From Pseudopyrenochaeta lycopersici (taxonomy: Eukaryota; Ascomycota; Dothideomycetes; Pleosporales; Pseudopyrenochaetaceae): a DNA stretch of 64,000 nucleotides. The position numbers and the translations under genes are program-made. Numbering within the stretch: the stretch's first letter is position 1; every line of letters starts with the position of its first letter. Below, piece by piece: positions 23,263 to 34,406 of the stretch. The notes under the pieces are model-generated. The model searched no databases, was not told where the DNA came from, and saw only the letters and a program-made list of their open reading frames with translations. The stretch spans positions 248,001 to 312,000 of the forward strand of contig NHZP01000031.1 in assembly GCA_003313425.1 (NCBI GenBank), given 5' to 3'.

Positions 23263-26254
23263 CTACTTATTGCCTCGATTTTCAGGGTTGAAGCTGCAGA
23301 CCCATACTCCTCCAGAAGCAAGGCCAATGCCAACTTTCCTCCCCCGTACAGAAGAGCAACTTCCCCGATACTCCGGTGGTATCCAGAGTACATTTGCACC
23401 ATCATACGTGATCCATGTACGGTCTAGGCTGATACCTGCGCCTCGATACTGAGGAAGCTCCCATTCTGCAACGTTCGGTGTTGCAGAATCACCCATGTGA
23501 AAATCATCTGTTATGCTAATAGCCATAGCACCATAATCGGTGTGGAGATATGAACTGTTGGAATCGAATGACAGGTTAGAAGACACCTTACCAACATTGA
23601 GCGTCTGTAGGCATGCGCCGCTGCTCACATCCCAGATCTTGACAGTATTGTCCCATGACCCTGAGGCTAGCAAAGTTGAGTCATGTGAGAAGGCTACAGA
23701 TTCGACAGAGTAACTGTGGCCCTCGAGCGTCTGCAGGCAAGTACTCCAGTCGTCCATCATAACTGGCCTGATAGTAATCCAATCTAGTGCTTCATGCCGA
23801 AACAAAGTTCTCACTAAACTATTTGTTGGACTAAACATCAGCGCAGATGCATAGACCTGGAGAGGACTACTCTCGATTGCTATCTTGTAATGCATGATGA
23901 ACCTGTGTGCATCATAAATGAGCTCAGCAAATGAGTTTGCGCCGCCATTTCCCTACATGTTGTTAGAAGCATCTCAATGAAGTTGCACGGCCTGTGCGGA
24001 CCTGAACTAGCGAACGGAGTTTCGCTACGGAGACGACGCCTTTTGGTATGCTCTTGCAGAGACTTAGAGCTTCAAGCCAGTATAAATATTTGTTCTGTAA
24101 GAATATGTGAATAGCGCCTCGGTCCTGTAGGTCTTCCTCTTGGATTTTTGAGGACGAAGATGTTGAATTCGACTCGCAAAGATGGTCAACCCAGTAGACA
24201 CACGAATAGCGAGACACTGCTAGTGGATCATAGTCTGGCTGATTAACGTTGCTGATAGGATATCCTAACTCTTTCAAGTTATACATATCCCGTCGAAGAG
24301 TTGTGGACAGAATGTCGAGCGACCTAGCAAAGATCTTGTGATGGGCATTCTCTATACCAGACGGGAACACTTTAGTTGCATTGGCAAGGAGAAAGTCCTT
24401 GGCTGATTGATGCACAAAGTAAACAATTTCTCCTCGCATAGTAAGAAATGAGCCACAGAGGCCAATAATCTCGCGCAACTCTGTGTCAGCTACATCTTCC
24501 AGCTGTTCAATATGAGCGCTAAGCTCGTTTAGCGTAATTGGCTGATATACAAGCGCAATTAATGCTAATATCTGGTGACAGAGAACAGAATCGTCCGACT
24601 TGCGGATCTGCTGCATCATCTGCTTATATAGTGAGTCCAGCCCAGGTGGAAACGACTTAAGCTTCAATAACACATTCCGTTTCGCCGTCGTCTTAATGCT
24701 TTGGCACACTAACGCTACCCAGAGGAAGGTGTCGTTCGCATTTAACATCAAATACTCTAACACAGCGCCTTGGATCTGCTCATTGTAATGTTTCTCTTTG
24801 GCTAGTTGAGACACATTTTCCTGAATAAAGGTCTGCACGGCCTTTGATACGGATTCTGCGTTCAGCTCAAGGCTTAACCTCACTTTTTTCTCTGATTGCT
24901 CTAGGCGCTCTTCGATGTCTGGCCAGTTGCGACTAGAAACAATCCACTTAATGCGATGGGATACACATGACTGCTTTGCAACAAAGTCCAGCAGCTTTAC
25001 TAAATCAGTCACACACTCATCTAGAGCGTCAACAATTAAGTATGCTGTGTTCAGGCTTGGGTCCCGCAGCACATCTGCAAAGATATTGACCAAGGCAGTC
25101 CAGGCATTTGCATCGTTAAACATTGTCTTGCCCGCATGGTCGTATTTCTTGCGAACGTGCGATGCGAGTGAAGGCTGTTGACGAAAAATCAAGAACAATA
25201 AACCTCGTAGAACTGCACACGCGCTGTTGCTGCGTGAGTCTGCAGCCTGACAGAAGAAGTAGGACACATGCGCCGTCTGTGCTGTCGACTCGATCTGTAA
25301 CTCATTGACAATGCTACAGAGCAGCATCGTCTTGCCTTTGCCAGGATCACCTTTAATCCACAGAAGCCGGCTCTTTGGGTCGTTGCGCCACTGCTGGAAT
25401 TGAGAATTATGGAAGATCCAAGAGGACGACCCCTCCAATAAACCTCCTTTTGTTTCCTCAATGCGCTGCTTATCGTCACCAGGATCAGTAATATATAAGT
25501 CTTGAAGACAGTTGGTCAGCTGCTCGGCTTCGGACATAAGTCGTTTAAAGGCTTCGCCTTTCCCTTCACCATAAAAAGGGGATATATAAGCACCAAGAAT
25601 GCCTATCATAGAGTATGCTCGATCTTCTGGGAGTGTAGTCTCGCGATGTTCATTCCACGATAGACGCTCGTTGACGCTAAAGTGAAACATAGGGGCACCC
25701 TGAAGCGCAGAAATAGGTATTCTTGTCTTCTCATGAATGTGTTGCCTAAGTGATGCCTTATCGCCTAGACTTTTCCACTCTTTGGAGAAGAACTCCACAG
25801 ATCTTGGAGCTAAAAGCTCTTGAAGCGTCCAGCCTCTCATAAACCACCTGGAGGCCCTAAAGTCTGGTATCCATGGACACTCGAGGAGCTCACTGTCTGC
25901 TTTCCGCTTGCTAGTTGAGACATCTGACAGAAAGACATAGCATCTGGCTGCGTTTTGGTACCAGCGGAACATTGAGGAGAGAGCATGTCGGAGCTCGACC
26001 TGATCCTCCTTATTGATGCAGCACGTGTCAACCCAAAAATACTTGAAGCCGTCGCACCGTGCCTGGTGCGCGCAAAATCGTATCTTTTTGTAGCCTGCCT
26101 TTGTTTCGTCGCAGCCTTCTAGCATTTCACGATAAACCACCTCTTCCCCGTCCTTCCATGTATGCGAGAGGATCGCGTATGAGGGAAGACCATCTTCTCC
26201 AGCGAACTCTTCAAAATTGAATGTCCCCACTCCATCGCATTTTAGAAGCCACAT
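23263..26254 (-). CDS. HET-NACHT-WD40 NLR-like protein
   Basis: Two exons (26254-24002, 23952-23263; 49-nt intron with a GTCCGC donor, phase 0) encode 980 residues. The start MWLL is the standard beginning of this family; the same frame is open upstream to 26494 but that part does not look like protein of this class. Residues about 25-240 form a HET domain (YAILSHTW, WVDTCCINK, RGWTLQELLAP). A NACHT NTPase follows, with P-loop GDPGKGKT at 302-309 and Walker B AYLIVDALDEC at 404-414. Only one canonical WD40 repeat is evident (about 824-866), followed by the degenerate C-terminal tail of such proteins. Podospora HET-E/HET-D relatives trigger incompatibility or cell death on sensing nonself ligands through the WD region. 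No stops or frameshifts interrupt it, so it could be expressed. Confidence 0.9.
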
Positions 26255-27796
26255 CGCGCGCAAACGGGATATGTGTAGGAACAGGGTTTGTGTGTATTGA
26301 ACGAGGCAGTCTTGGGGAAGCGCTCGGGGCCTCGAAGCTTTAAAGGGAGTGTATGTACATATTGCGGTACGGAAACTACACCAGCTGTATAAAATCTTCT
26401 GAAGAGGCGCTTTGAGGAGGGGTGTTAGACGAGTTGGTAGTTGGCTGGCTTTAGGCGGGGAAGGAGGATCTGAGGCACAGCCGCAGCCCAGCAAAGCGAG
26501 GCTGGCCTAGGCATCCTCAAATCGAATGCAATAACGAAGCGCATCAGCCAGTGAATAAATAAGCTTGCTGCGCAGCCTGTACCAGCAGAAGAAAAGAATG
26601 ATGAGATAGCAAGTGCGGCAACATGTGGAAATCAGGTAAACTAAAAGCTTAGCAGCATTCCCGTAGTGGCAACTAAGAAGTTGGCGGATGTTTATCATGA
26701 TGCTCGGGAATAAGGCCAACAAAAACCGCAGCCCCCATCTTGGCACTGCGAACTATGACTGCAGCTAACATGAAAAGTAGTAAAAATACATTTCAATTCA
26801 CGAAAGTACAAATTTCGTCAGTCCTCTCCTCGCTCTCCACAGCTCCCACTTAGCAATTTGCGCCTTTCGCTACGATCTGTTCTGTGGCTCCGACCTCTGA
26901 CAGTGATTACAGTGGATCGTCACACGTCTTATCGATCACCTCTTTAGGGGGATCAAAGCGTTTTGCTCTACGAGCAAGACACCAGATAACTATGCTGACG
27001 TGACAAAGTAATTTCAGGGAAGAAACTGAGATGCATGAAACACATGGTTGATCGCAGAAAGATGAAAAATTATGGTGAACGACTCGAAGGCGACTTGGCG
27101 ATCGAAAATGCTCGATGGCTTACGACATTCGTCTCACGCTTTGAGGCCCGGGGCTAGAACCAACTCGATATGAGTATCGCGGCAGGATGAAGGCGTTTTT
27201 GAAGTTTAGGATAGATTCTAGTTGTTTGAATAATACGAACAAGTCACGCGCGTTTGATAACGTCATAGCGACCGCACTAACTTACTAGGCAAATTCCCTT
27301 CCTTTGAATGAAACTTTGACCCTCTAGTCATCCTCCTCGTCTTCCTGTGCGTTGTTGCCATAGTGTAGGCAATTCTACTTTTCCGGTTTGCGGGTGGCTA
27401 TCATTCTAGTCATATATCAAGGAACCTTGCCTAGATAAAGTAATAGAGCTTTCTTTAGTTCGTAATTTTTATTCTTTCTAAGATGATTCTACAGCTTAAG
27501 TGATCAGGAGTGAGCAGGTTTAGATAAGCTAACGCCTGAATGCCTGTTTTTGCTGTTGATAGCTCTGTTGCTAGGACTTCTGCCTAAGTAAACCCCCCAT
27601 ATTTACATTCAATTTAGCTTCATGAGGGAGAACTTCTAGAAAGACATTGCATACTACTACGGGAAGTCAAGACACCGCAGCGTCCATAATTGTGATGCTA
27701 ATATCTTGATAGCCTCTGTACCGTTTCCCGCTATCTTCCTAAGATTACTTACATACGACTTTAAAACATCGCTAGAAAAGGTAGAATTTCTATATT
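26255..27796. other. Gene-poor gap with a small coding echo
   Basis: Apart from the 36-base element at 27324-27359 there is no recognisable coding sequence. The segment from about 27400 to 27790 is T/A-rich with many TAAG/TTAG words, similar in texture to other AT-rich gaps in the right half. Confidence 0.45.
27324..27359 (-). pseudogene. Fragment matching the C-terminal end of the repeat protein gene
   Basis: On the minus strand these 36 bases read as GNNAQEDEEDD followed by TAG. The repeat protein at 33142-34406 has GNNAQDDEE followed by TAG as its last residues. Over about 25 bases the two are nearly identical (one mismatch by eye), in the same frame and at the same position relative to a stop codon. 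Upstream sequence on the minus strand does not continue the repeat. I read it as a remnant of a second copy or of a duplication/deletion event. Chance similarity of low-complexity sequence is the main alternative. Confidence 0.5.
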
Positions 27797-29344
27797 CTAT
27801 CTTATTGGGAACCACTGCTTGAAACGGTCGTTTGGGTCAAATTTCTTCTTAAGCTGTCGCATTCGTGGCAGGCTTTGTCCATAGACATCCTCCAGAGCCT
27901 CGTCTCCGTGACCGAAGTTGATATATCTTGACTGTGTCAGCTATCATAATCTTCTTGGCACTGCCATGTGACCAATCACTTACGTCGGGTTTCCCGGTGC
28001 ATGATCAGTTGATCTCCATAGGTCGCGAACAGCACTCCCGAAAGCCAATGCCCTAGGATCCAAAGCAGTATCATTATACCAGGGGACCACAACTGCAAAC
28101 TGATCCACATTTCGATGTGGAAAAGACGAAGATGAGGTAGGGATCGAGCGTGCCTTGTCTAATGAATATACTTCACACAAAATTGCAGTGTTGTGTGCGC
28201 CCGGCTTCTGCTGGAACTCGACGTACAGGTTCCAGACCTTGCGCCATGTGATAGGGTCCAGATGGTTAAGTCCGGCAGTATAGGCGGGCTTCCGCTCTTC
28301 GCGAGCGCAGAACCCATTTGCTCCTGTATTCCATTCCGTATATGGGAGTATTGCCGTGGTGTCTTGGACGGGTCCAATGTCGTACAATGATTTGAATGCA
28401 GCTTGGCCTGCTGATACATCGCCTTGGAACAGAAATGGCGTGACCAGGATTGCGGGCGCATTTGTTGGTGGCCCAGAAGAGATGAAATAAAAGAAGGCGT
28501 TCATCTCCTGTTTTAGATCCAGCTTTGCGATAGCCTGAATCACTTGCTCCAGTTTATCTCCCGTGAATATTAGCCCTCCTGTCCAGGCCGTTCTCTGTTC
28601 TGTGGCATAGGCTTTTACGACCGCACTCGTCACAATACCAAAGTTTGGTCCAGCGCCGCGAAGTGCCCAGAAAAGATTTGCATCTTTGTCGGCCGTTACA
28701 GTACGAATTCGACCTTCGGCGGTAACGGAACGCAATGAAATGACATTATCAACGCCGAAACCGTAAATGCCTATCAAGTTGCCGTATCCACCACCTAGAA
28801 TAGCTCCAAGCGTACCAACGCAATTGCAGTTGCCAGTTTGCACAAGTACTCCAGCCGCGTCAGCAGGAGCTATTGTGTCCTTGACGCTTGCGCCTCCTCC
28901 AATAGTTAAAGTTTTCTTGTCCACACTCACTGTAACAGCATTAAGTTTGGCAAGATTAATGAGGACCATATTCTTGTTTTGATCGAACGCAGCCCAGCCA
29001 TTGCCACCATTTTGGGCCAGGAATGGGATGTTGTTGGAAGCGCAGAACGCCACCTATAATTATCAAAACAGGTACTACATTGGGACATGATAGAAAATTA
29101 CCGTAGCTGCTACATCGGTTTCCATATTGACATTGACGACAACTGCAGTATCCGGTGGGCTATATACGCTCCATCGCGGTGGGCCTTCCAGGGTAATGGA
29201 CGATCCAGATGATAGCTGTGGTGCAAGCTCCCGATTGAGCCGTCCAACCAAGTCTTCTTCTTCGCGCCCGTACTCGGATGATGGGTACGCGGAAGAAAAC
29301 GCTTTGTTCGAGAGAAGAAGAGCCAGCAAGGAAAGAACACGCAT
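27797..29344 (-). CDS. Secreted berberine-bridge-type FAD oxidoreductase (His anchor lost)
   Basis: Three exons (29344-29102, 29053-27984, 27926-27797) give 480 residues. An N-terminal signal peptide (MRVLSLLALLLSN) is followed by a PCMH-type FAD-binding domain and a C-terminal BBE segment (YINFGHGDEALEDVYG, KKKFDPNDRFK). The family uses flavin to oxidise alcohols, sugars or alkaloid-like substrates and often binds FAD through both a His and a Cys. Here the His motif, usually GGHG, reads GGNG (Asn99). The cysteine loop is present (TGNCNCVG, Cys157/159), so single or no covalent attachment is expected. The gene is divergent from the GMC oxidase at 30788, which suggests but does not prove co-expression. 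The substrate cannot be told from sequence. Confidence 0.9.
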
Positions 29345-30787
29345 TTTCAAGGAGGGGATAAAATACAGAATGAGCCGGGTAAAAGACGCGAGCGGGAGGT
29401 ATTGATTAAGTACCACAGACCTTGTGGTCTTGTCAGCTTGCCCAGCTTGTGCTGACTTTTTGCATGCGTCAAGGGTGGACTAATTAGGTTTCGCGAGCAA
29501 GGCTCCCTCAGGGATCTGACCCTACCCGCACGTGGTGGCGATGAGGGCGCCGGAAACAAAGCTGAGCTACGCAGCCTGATGCAGCCAGGTTTTGCTAGAA
29601 AGCTTCGGGCTCGAGGTGCTCGAAGAGATGTTTAGTTGCCTGAACGCACGTCGTAATCTTGCACCGTCAACTGCCAGTATATTCATGCTTGTCACCGCGC
29701 ATGTAGCGCATCGACTCTAGCACGCCTATCGCCGCCATCTGCAAGCCACCCCATCGTGTAGTAGTCGGAGCATTCGGTATGTCATAATAGCTCCTAGCGG
29801 CCGTATGCGCCACGCGCTAGGCCTTATATCTTCCGGGAAATGACCCACGTTAGGTTTCTCCTAGGTTCTCGACAGCAATTAGTCCTTGGTTCCTATAGCA
29901 TGCACCAATGCTGTTCAAATGTTATTATATGAGTATTCAAACTACTCTACTATTTCCTTACTAACAACTGCTATTTTTGATCAGCGCCACTGCACTAAGC
30001 TAATTCTTAATAATAGTACTTATATAGATTCAAAAGTAGTAATGCTATGCGTGAAAGTTTCTCCCGCTCATAGCAACTCAATTGACCTTATATACATCCA
30101 GGACGGCGGTCAAGGTTGTTGTTTCACAGTCGGTCTACCTCAGTCCTCGCCTCGAAGCTACTCTGCACTTCGATATTATAGCTCTATTGGTAAGATTCAG
30201 GAGGCAGGGATTATTTTTCAGAGTTTAGTTTTCTTAGTTTAGGATCCTAATAGATTATGCGTCTCTGTGTTGAAGATCTAGTTAAGCAGTTATGATATGA
30301 AATAACTAATGTTAGCTAGTTAGCTCTGAGGATGATTCTATAAAGATTAGTAAAATTAAATTGAAGGTAGAGATGAACAGTAAGTAATGCTAAAGGGTAT
30401 ATTCAGTAACTGAAGTTAATTATAATATACTGTAGAAAATATTGTAAGGGTCAATATATATAATTGCATACTACGCTAGCTGCAAGTGGAGCAAGTGGTT
30501 ACGTGATATGTGGCACAGTCGAGGTGTATTAAGTGACTGTCGCCTCCGGACTGGTCATTGCCTGCTCAAACGGCTTCCTCTAACACCTGGATCCTCGATC
30601 ATAAGGCTCTGTCACTATATCCCCGCACTGTAAATTGTGCCTTCCCACATCCCCACCGGCCTCGAGAATTCTTTCTAGCCCGACGTGTACCCTTCCACAA
30701 GACATATCAACACCAGTACAACTCGTCTACCACCGCAGACTCTCTGCGCCATCTCATCCATTATTCTGTATCCCTTTCCTTGCTATC
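29345..30787. other. Divergent promoter region with AT-rich core
   Basis: The BBE oxidase and GMC oxidase genes diverge from this 1.4-kb gap. The flanks have ordinary composition, while about 29890-30480 is strongly AT-rich with TAGCTAGTTAGC-like words, as in RIP-mutated repeats. A less AT-rich island sits near 30095-30180. No coding remnant or terminal repeat is recognisable. Confidence 0.5.
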
Positions 30788-32359
30788 ATGCCCTCTTTAA
30801 CCGCAGACTATATAGTTGTTGGGGGTGGACTTACTGGCTGTGCCATTGCGTCCTGCCTGAGCCGCAGCGAGGGCAGACCCGAAGTGATACTGATTGAAGC
30901 TGGATCAGATCCTGCCGGAAAGCCTAACACCGACTCCTATCTCAGTGGCCCTTCGCTACTCGGCGGTGAGCTTGACTACGCCCACCAAAGCGAACCTGTA
31001 GAAACCACGGCCAACCGCGTTCACACTCTGAATGCAGGCAAAACGCTTGGCGGAGGCAGCATTCTCAATTTTGGCGGGTGGCTGCGGGCTGATTCCCAAG
31101 ACTACGATCAATGGGGCCAAGTAGTGGTTGATAAAAGATGGAGCTATGAGGGACTAAAGCCGTGGCTCGAAAAAGTCGAATCGAAGTTTAATGTATGCGC
31201 AATATCAAACGATACGGAGCGCAAGTACCCTCTTCGAGATACTGTCAAAGCAGCATGGGCAGAGCTAGGAGTTGAGAGGGCGAACAAGGCTATGGGCTCG
31301 ATTGGAGGTATGGTTGAGATGGCCGAAAACTCCCGTAATGGGTTGCGACTGCCCTCGAATGCAGTATACTCTCTTGAACATGTCAAAGTTCTGACAAATT
31401 GCGTTGTCCACAGAATTGTGTTCTCAGGGACGGTAGCCACAGGAGTGGTACTGGCTGATAAGACCGAAATCAAGGCAAAGCGCGAGGTTATCCTCAGCAC
31501 CGGCGCGTATCGTACACCACAAATCCTTATGCTCTCAGGCATTGGCCCGAAAGATGTTCTCTCCCAATACGGCATCGAAATCGTCCACGACTCTCCCAGC
31601 GTAGGCCAGAACTTGTCTGATCATTTTGCCATCTATCTCGCATTCCGCCTCCGCGATCCTGCTCGCGGTTTGGCCTTTGGAAGTCCTTCATGGCAGGCTC
31701 CCGCACTATTTAGAGGTCTTCCATACGATTGGTCCGTGAGCGGTGCGGTTCCACATACCTTTCTAGAGAAGCACGGGGGAGCAGGCGAATATGAGAATCG
31801 AAACCTGTTTGAAGTCCTCACGGTGTACATGCCCCCTGGTATTCCGGGAATTCCGATTGACGGTACACATATCGCTACCTCGACAATGCTCCTTTTGCCT
31901 AGTTCTCGTGGAACAGTCTCACTTCGTTCCGCTTCACCGACCGATTCGCCCAAAATCAGCCCCAACTATCTCTCCACGGAACTCGACCGCCAGGTCCTCA
32001 TATACGCGGCTCGAAGAACACTGAAAGCTCTTTTGGGAACGAAGGCGCTTGGGGAACATATTGAAAGCGAGTCCCCTCCATCTTGGGAAGGACTAGACAA
32101 CCTATCGCCCCTCACTCTTGAGAGCAGCGATGAGGTACTTCTAGACCGTATTCTCCGCACTGGTATGCAGCACCATCACTCTACTGGGACATGCGCAATG
32201 GGGAGTGTTGTTGATACTGAAGGTAGAGTGCGAGGTGTGAGTGGCTTGCGTGTAGCTGATGCAAGCGTGGTTCCAGTTCCATTGGGTGGTCATCCACAAG
32301 CTACACTCTACGCCGTTGCGGAACAGTTGGCTAGCCTGATTATTCAGGGTGGGAACTAA
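30788..32359 (+). CDS. GMC-family FAD oxidoreductase, non-secreted
   Basis: A single exon encodes 523 residues from ATG 30788; the frame is open further upstream, but the dinucleotide-binding strand begins right after this Met. The N-terminus has the Rossmann motif GGGLTGCAIASCL and acidic ribose-binding Glu in LIEAGSD. The family signature GKTLGGGSILNFGGWLRA follows. The catalytic pair is visible as His near residue 460 (HHHSTGTCAMG) and His near 500 (GGHPQATLYAV). GMC enzymes oxidise alcohols, sugars or aldehydes, passing electrons to oxygen or another acceptor. There is no signal peptide, unlike the second GMC protein at 61626, so an intracellular biosynthetic or detoxifying role is more likely than lignocellulose work. 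Confidence 0.92.
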   Translation: MPSLTADYIVVGGGLTGCAIASCLSRSEGRPEVILIEAGSDPAGKPNTDSYLSGPSLLGGELDYAHQSEPVETTANRVHTLNAGKTLGGGSILNFGGWLRADSQDYDQWGQVVVDKRWSYEGLKPWLEKVESKFNVCAISNDTERKYPLRDTVKAAWAELGVERANKAMGSIGGMVEMAENSRNGLRLPSNAVYSLEHVKVLTNCVVHRIVFSGTVATGVVLADKTEIKAKREVILSTGAYRTPQILMLSGIGPKDVLSQYGIEIVHDSPSVGQNLSDHFAIYLAFRLRDPARGLAFGSPSWQAPALFRGLPYDWSVSGAVPHTFLEKHGGAGEYENRNLFEVLTVYMPPGIPGIPIDGTHIATSTMLLLPSSRGTVSLRSASPTDSPKISPNYLSTELDRQVLIYAARRTLKALLGTKALGEHIESESPPSWEGLDNLSPLTLESSDEVLLDRILRTGMQHHHSTGTCAMGSVVDTEGRVRGVSGLRVADASVVPVPLGGHPQATLYAVAEQLASLIIQGGN

Positions 32360-33141
32360 AATGCTGACGACGGGTTGGCGAATTGGGTAGACTCATTTTA
32401 TTTCCACCTTTTGCGGCCAACTCGCAATCACCAAAAGTTGTTTCACCTGCAATCTTGACCGCTCAACAAGACCTTCCTTTACTCTCTGTTAGCTGCATGA
32501 TGGGTGCTATATTGAATGTGTGTAAATTTGATAGAGTCAAAAGATTTGTATTACCCAAATGAATTTGGGTAATAAAGCTTCGCAACTTGAGGCAGGTGGG
32601 AAAGGAAGTTACGATGGAAGTTACGATCCTATGTCATGCTCAAAGCGAAATAACAATCTATACAATTACTATTATTCTGGTACTGAGGCAAGCGCTACCA
32701 GAACAGCAGAGAAAGGAGGATACAGAAAAGTCGAGAGACCCACCACGACGAATATTTTCTCCTATCAGGGAAAGCATAAACGAAAAAGGTATCGAAATAG
32801 TAGCATGCCGAAGGAGCAAGCGAACCGCTCCAACCACACATCCTGTAGCATGAGTATGTTATGCAAGTGGAATACTACAAGCTTTGAAATTTCTGGTGAC
32901 CATTGTTTATTTTAAATTTAATGTACATAAAAGTTTGTTTGCGGATGGACGCACGTTATAAGAATTCGGCATCTGCCATCATTTCCTAAAAGCAAGCCAT
33001 ATATTGCTACGCGCATTCCTAGCTCCACTGTAAATATATGGTACAACCTCGCTAAAAAAAATCGCCTGCTCTGGCTGCGACATTATCTTAATGTTTTGTG
33101 TTATCTTGAGCCGTTTTATGTGACCCAGCTGCGGCATTGTC
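32360..33141. other. Convergent intergenic gap
   Basis: The GMC gene and the repeat-protein gene converge here. Short frames around 32559-32915 lack recognisable features. Likely 3' untranslated sequence and spacer. Confidence 0.45.
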
Positions 33142-34406
33142 CTATTCCTCGTCGTCTTGTGCGTTGTTCCCCTGCGCATTGCCGTTGCGATTGCGACCTG
33201 CTCCAGCGTTGGCGTTGGCTCCAGCTGCAGCATTGTCCTGTTCCTCGTCGTCCTGTGCGTTGTTATTGGCACCTGCTGCAGCATTGCCCTGTTCCTCATC
33301 GTCTTGTGCGTTGTTGCCCTGTGCGTTGTTGTTGTTGGCTCCCGCTGCTGCGTTACCCTGTTCCTCGTCGTCCTGGGCATTGTTTCCCTGTGCGTTGTTG
33401 TTGTTGTTGGCTCCCGCTGCTGCGTTACCCTGTTCCTCGTCGTCCTGGGCATTGTTTCCCTGTGCGTTGTTGTTGTTGTTGGCTCCCGCTGCTGCGTTAC
33501 CCTGTTCCTCGTCGTCCTGGGCATTGTTTCCCTGTGCGTTGTTGTTGCCGTTGCCTCCAGCTACAGCATTGCCCTGCTCCTCATCGTCCTGGGCATTGTT
33601 TCCCTGTGCGTTGCCGTTGGCTCCCGCTGCAGCATTGCCCTGTTGCTCATCGTCTTGTGCGTTGTTGCCCTGTGCGTTGTTGTTGTTGTTGGCTCCCGCT
33701 GCTGCGTTACCCTGTTCCTCGTCATCCTGTGCGTTGTTCCCCTGTGCTGCGTTGTTGGCTCCGGCTGCCGCGTTATCTTGTGCGGCGGCAGCGTTTGCAC
33801 CACCTCCTGCTCCAGCTGCGACATTGCCTCCACCAGTGATAGTAGCATCGAATGGCTCGGCAATGGATGGCTGGCCAGCATTACCCTCATCAAGAGCAAT
33901 GTTGTTGTTCAACTTGGTGGTTTCTTCTGCCAGCTTAGCAGCAACATCTTCACCCTGAGCAGCCTTTGCCTCGAGCTCGATCTTGGTAGCCATCAGCTTC
34001 ATGACCTTGTTCTTGGTCTTGCCATTCTGTGAACATGTTAGCATAAACACATAATATAGATGGACAGGCATTGTACCTGAATCTGATCTGCTTCATCGCC
34101 AGTGGCTGCTTCAATCGCCGGGTTGAATGCCTCGGTTTCGGCATCGTTTGCAACATCGTTGACCTGGCCCAGGAAATCGATATCGGCAGGGTCGATATTA
34201 CCGGGATTGGCAAGATCCAGTGCTGAGAAGATGGCAAGCGCCTCTGCCTCGGCGTTTCCAGCCTGGCCTCCCGATATGGAGATGTCGTTATAGGTTGTGC
34301 TTGCCAGAACCGGGCCAGCTTGGCGGGCCTTGAGTGCGCGCTTGGGAGTAGGCGCAGCTACAGAGAAAGCCGCCAGCGAGAGGACAGTAAAAGACTGGTA
34401 ACGCAT
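33142..34406 (-). CDS. Secreted low-complexity repeat protein (candidate effector or matrix protein)
   Basis: Two exons (34406-34077, 34026-33142; 50-nt intron, phase 0) encode 404 residues. A signal peptide (MRYQSFTVLSLAAFSVA) is followed by Lys-Arg at 22-23, a likely Kex2 processing site, and further basic residues. Residues about 30-190 are Ala/Asn/Glu-rich and helical in pattern (ATKIELEAKAAQGEDVAAKLAEE). Residues 193-404 are nine tandem units dominated by Gln, Gly, Asn, Ala, Asp and Glu (core GNNAQDDEEQGNAAAGAN). The mature protein has almost no aromatic residues, is acidic and is probably disordered. No enzymatic motif is seen. Small or repetitive secreted proteins of this style occur among fungal effectors and cell-surface proteins; the role here is unknown. 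Confidence 0.85.
33145..33780 (-). repeat. Nine tandem coding repeats, mostly 66-72 nt
   Basis: Unit lengths in residues from N- to C-terminus are 22, 24, 22, 24, 24, 24, 23, 17 and 32, all multiples of three nucleotides. Differences are mainly the count of Asn codons in a poly-Asn run, a deletion in unit eight and an insertion with Arg in unit nine. Units five and six are identical at protein level. The pattern fits expansion and contraction by slippage or unequal crossing-over while the frame is kept. The array also leaves long open frames on the opposite strand, which I regard as by-products. Confidence 0.92.

Noticed and set aside
26255..26494. 80-residue upstream extension of the HET-NACHT protein
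   Set aside because: The extension is Pro/Ser/Cys-rich without family similarity, whereas Met at 26254 begins the standard MWLL start of these proteins.
33096..34032. Long plus-strand frames rich in Cys, Ser, Leu or Val across the repeat array
   Set aside because: They mirror the minus-strand repeat protein; the minus strand has a signal peptide, a phased intron and sensible composition, while these have none of these supports.
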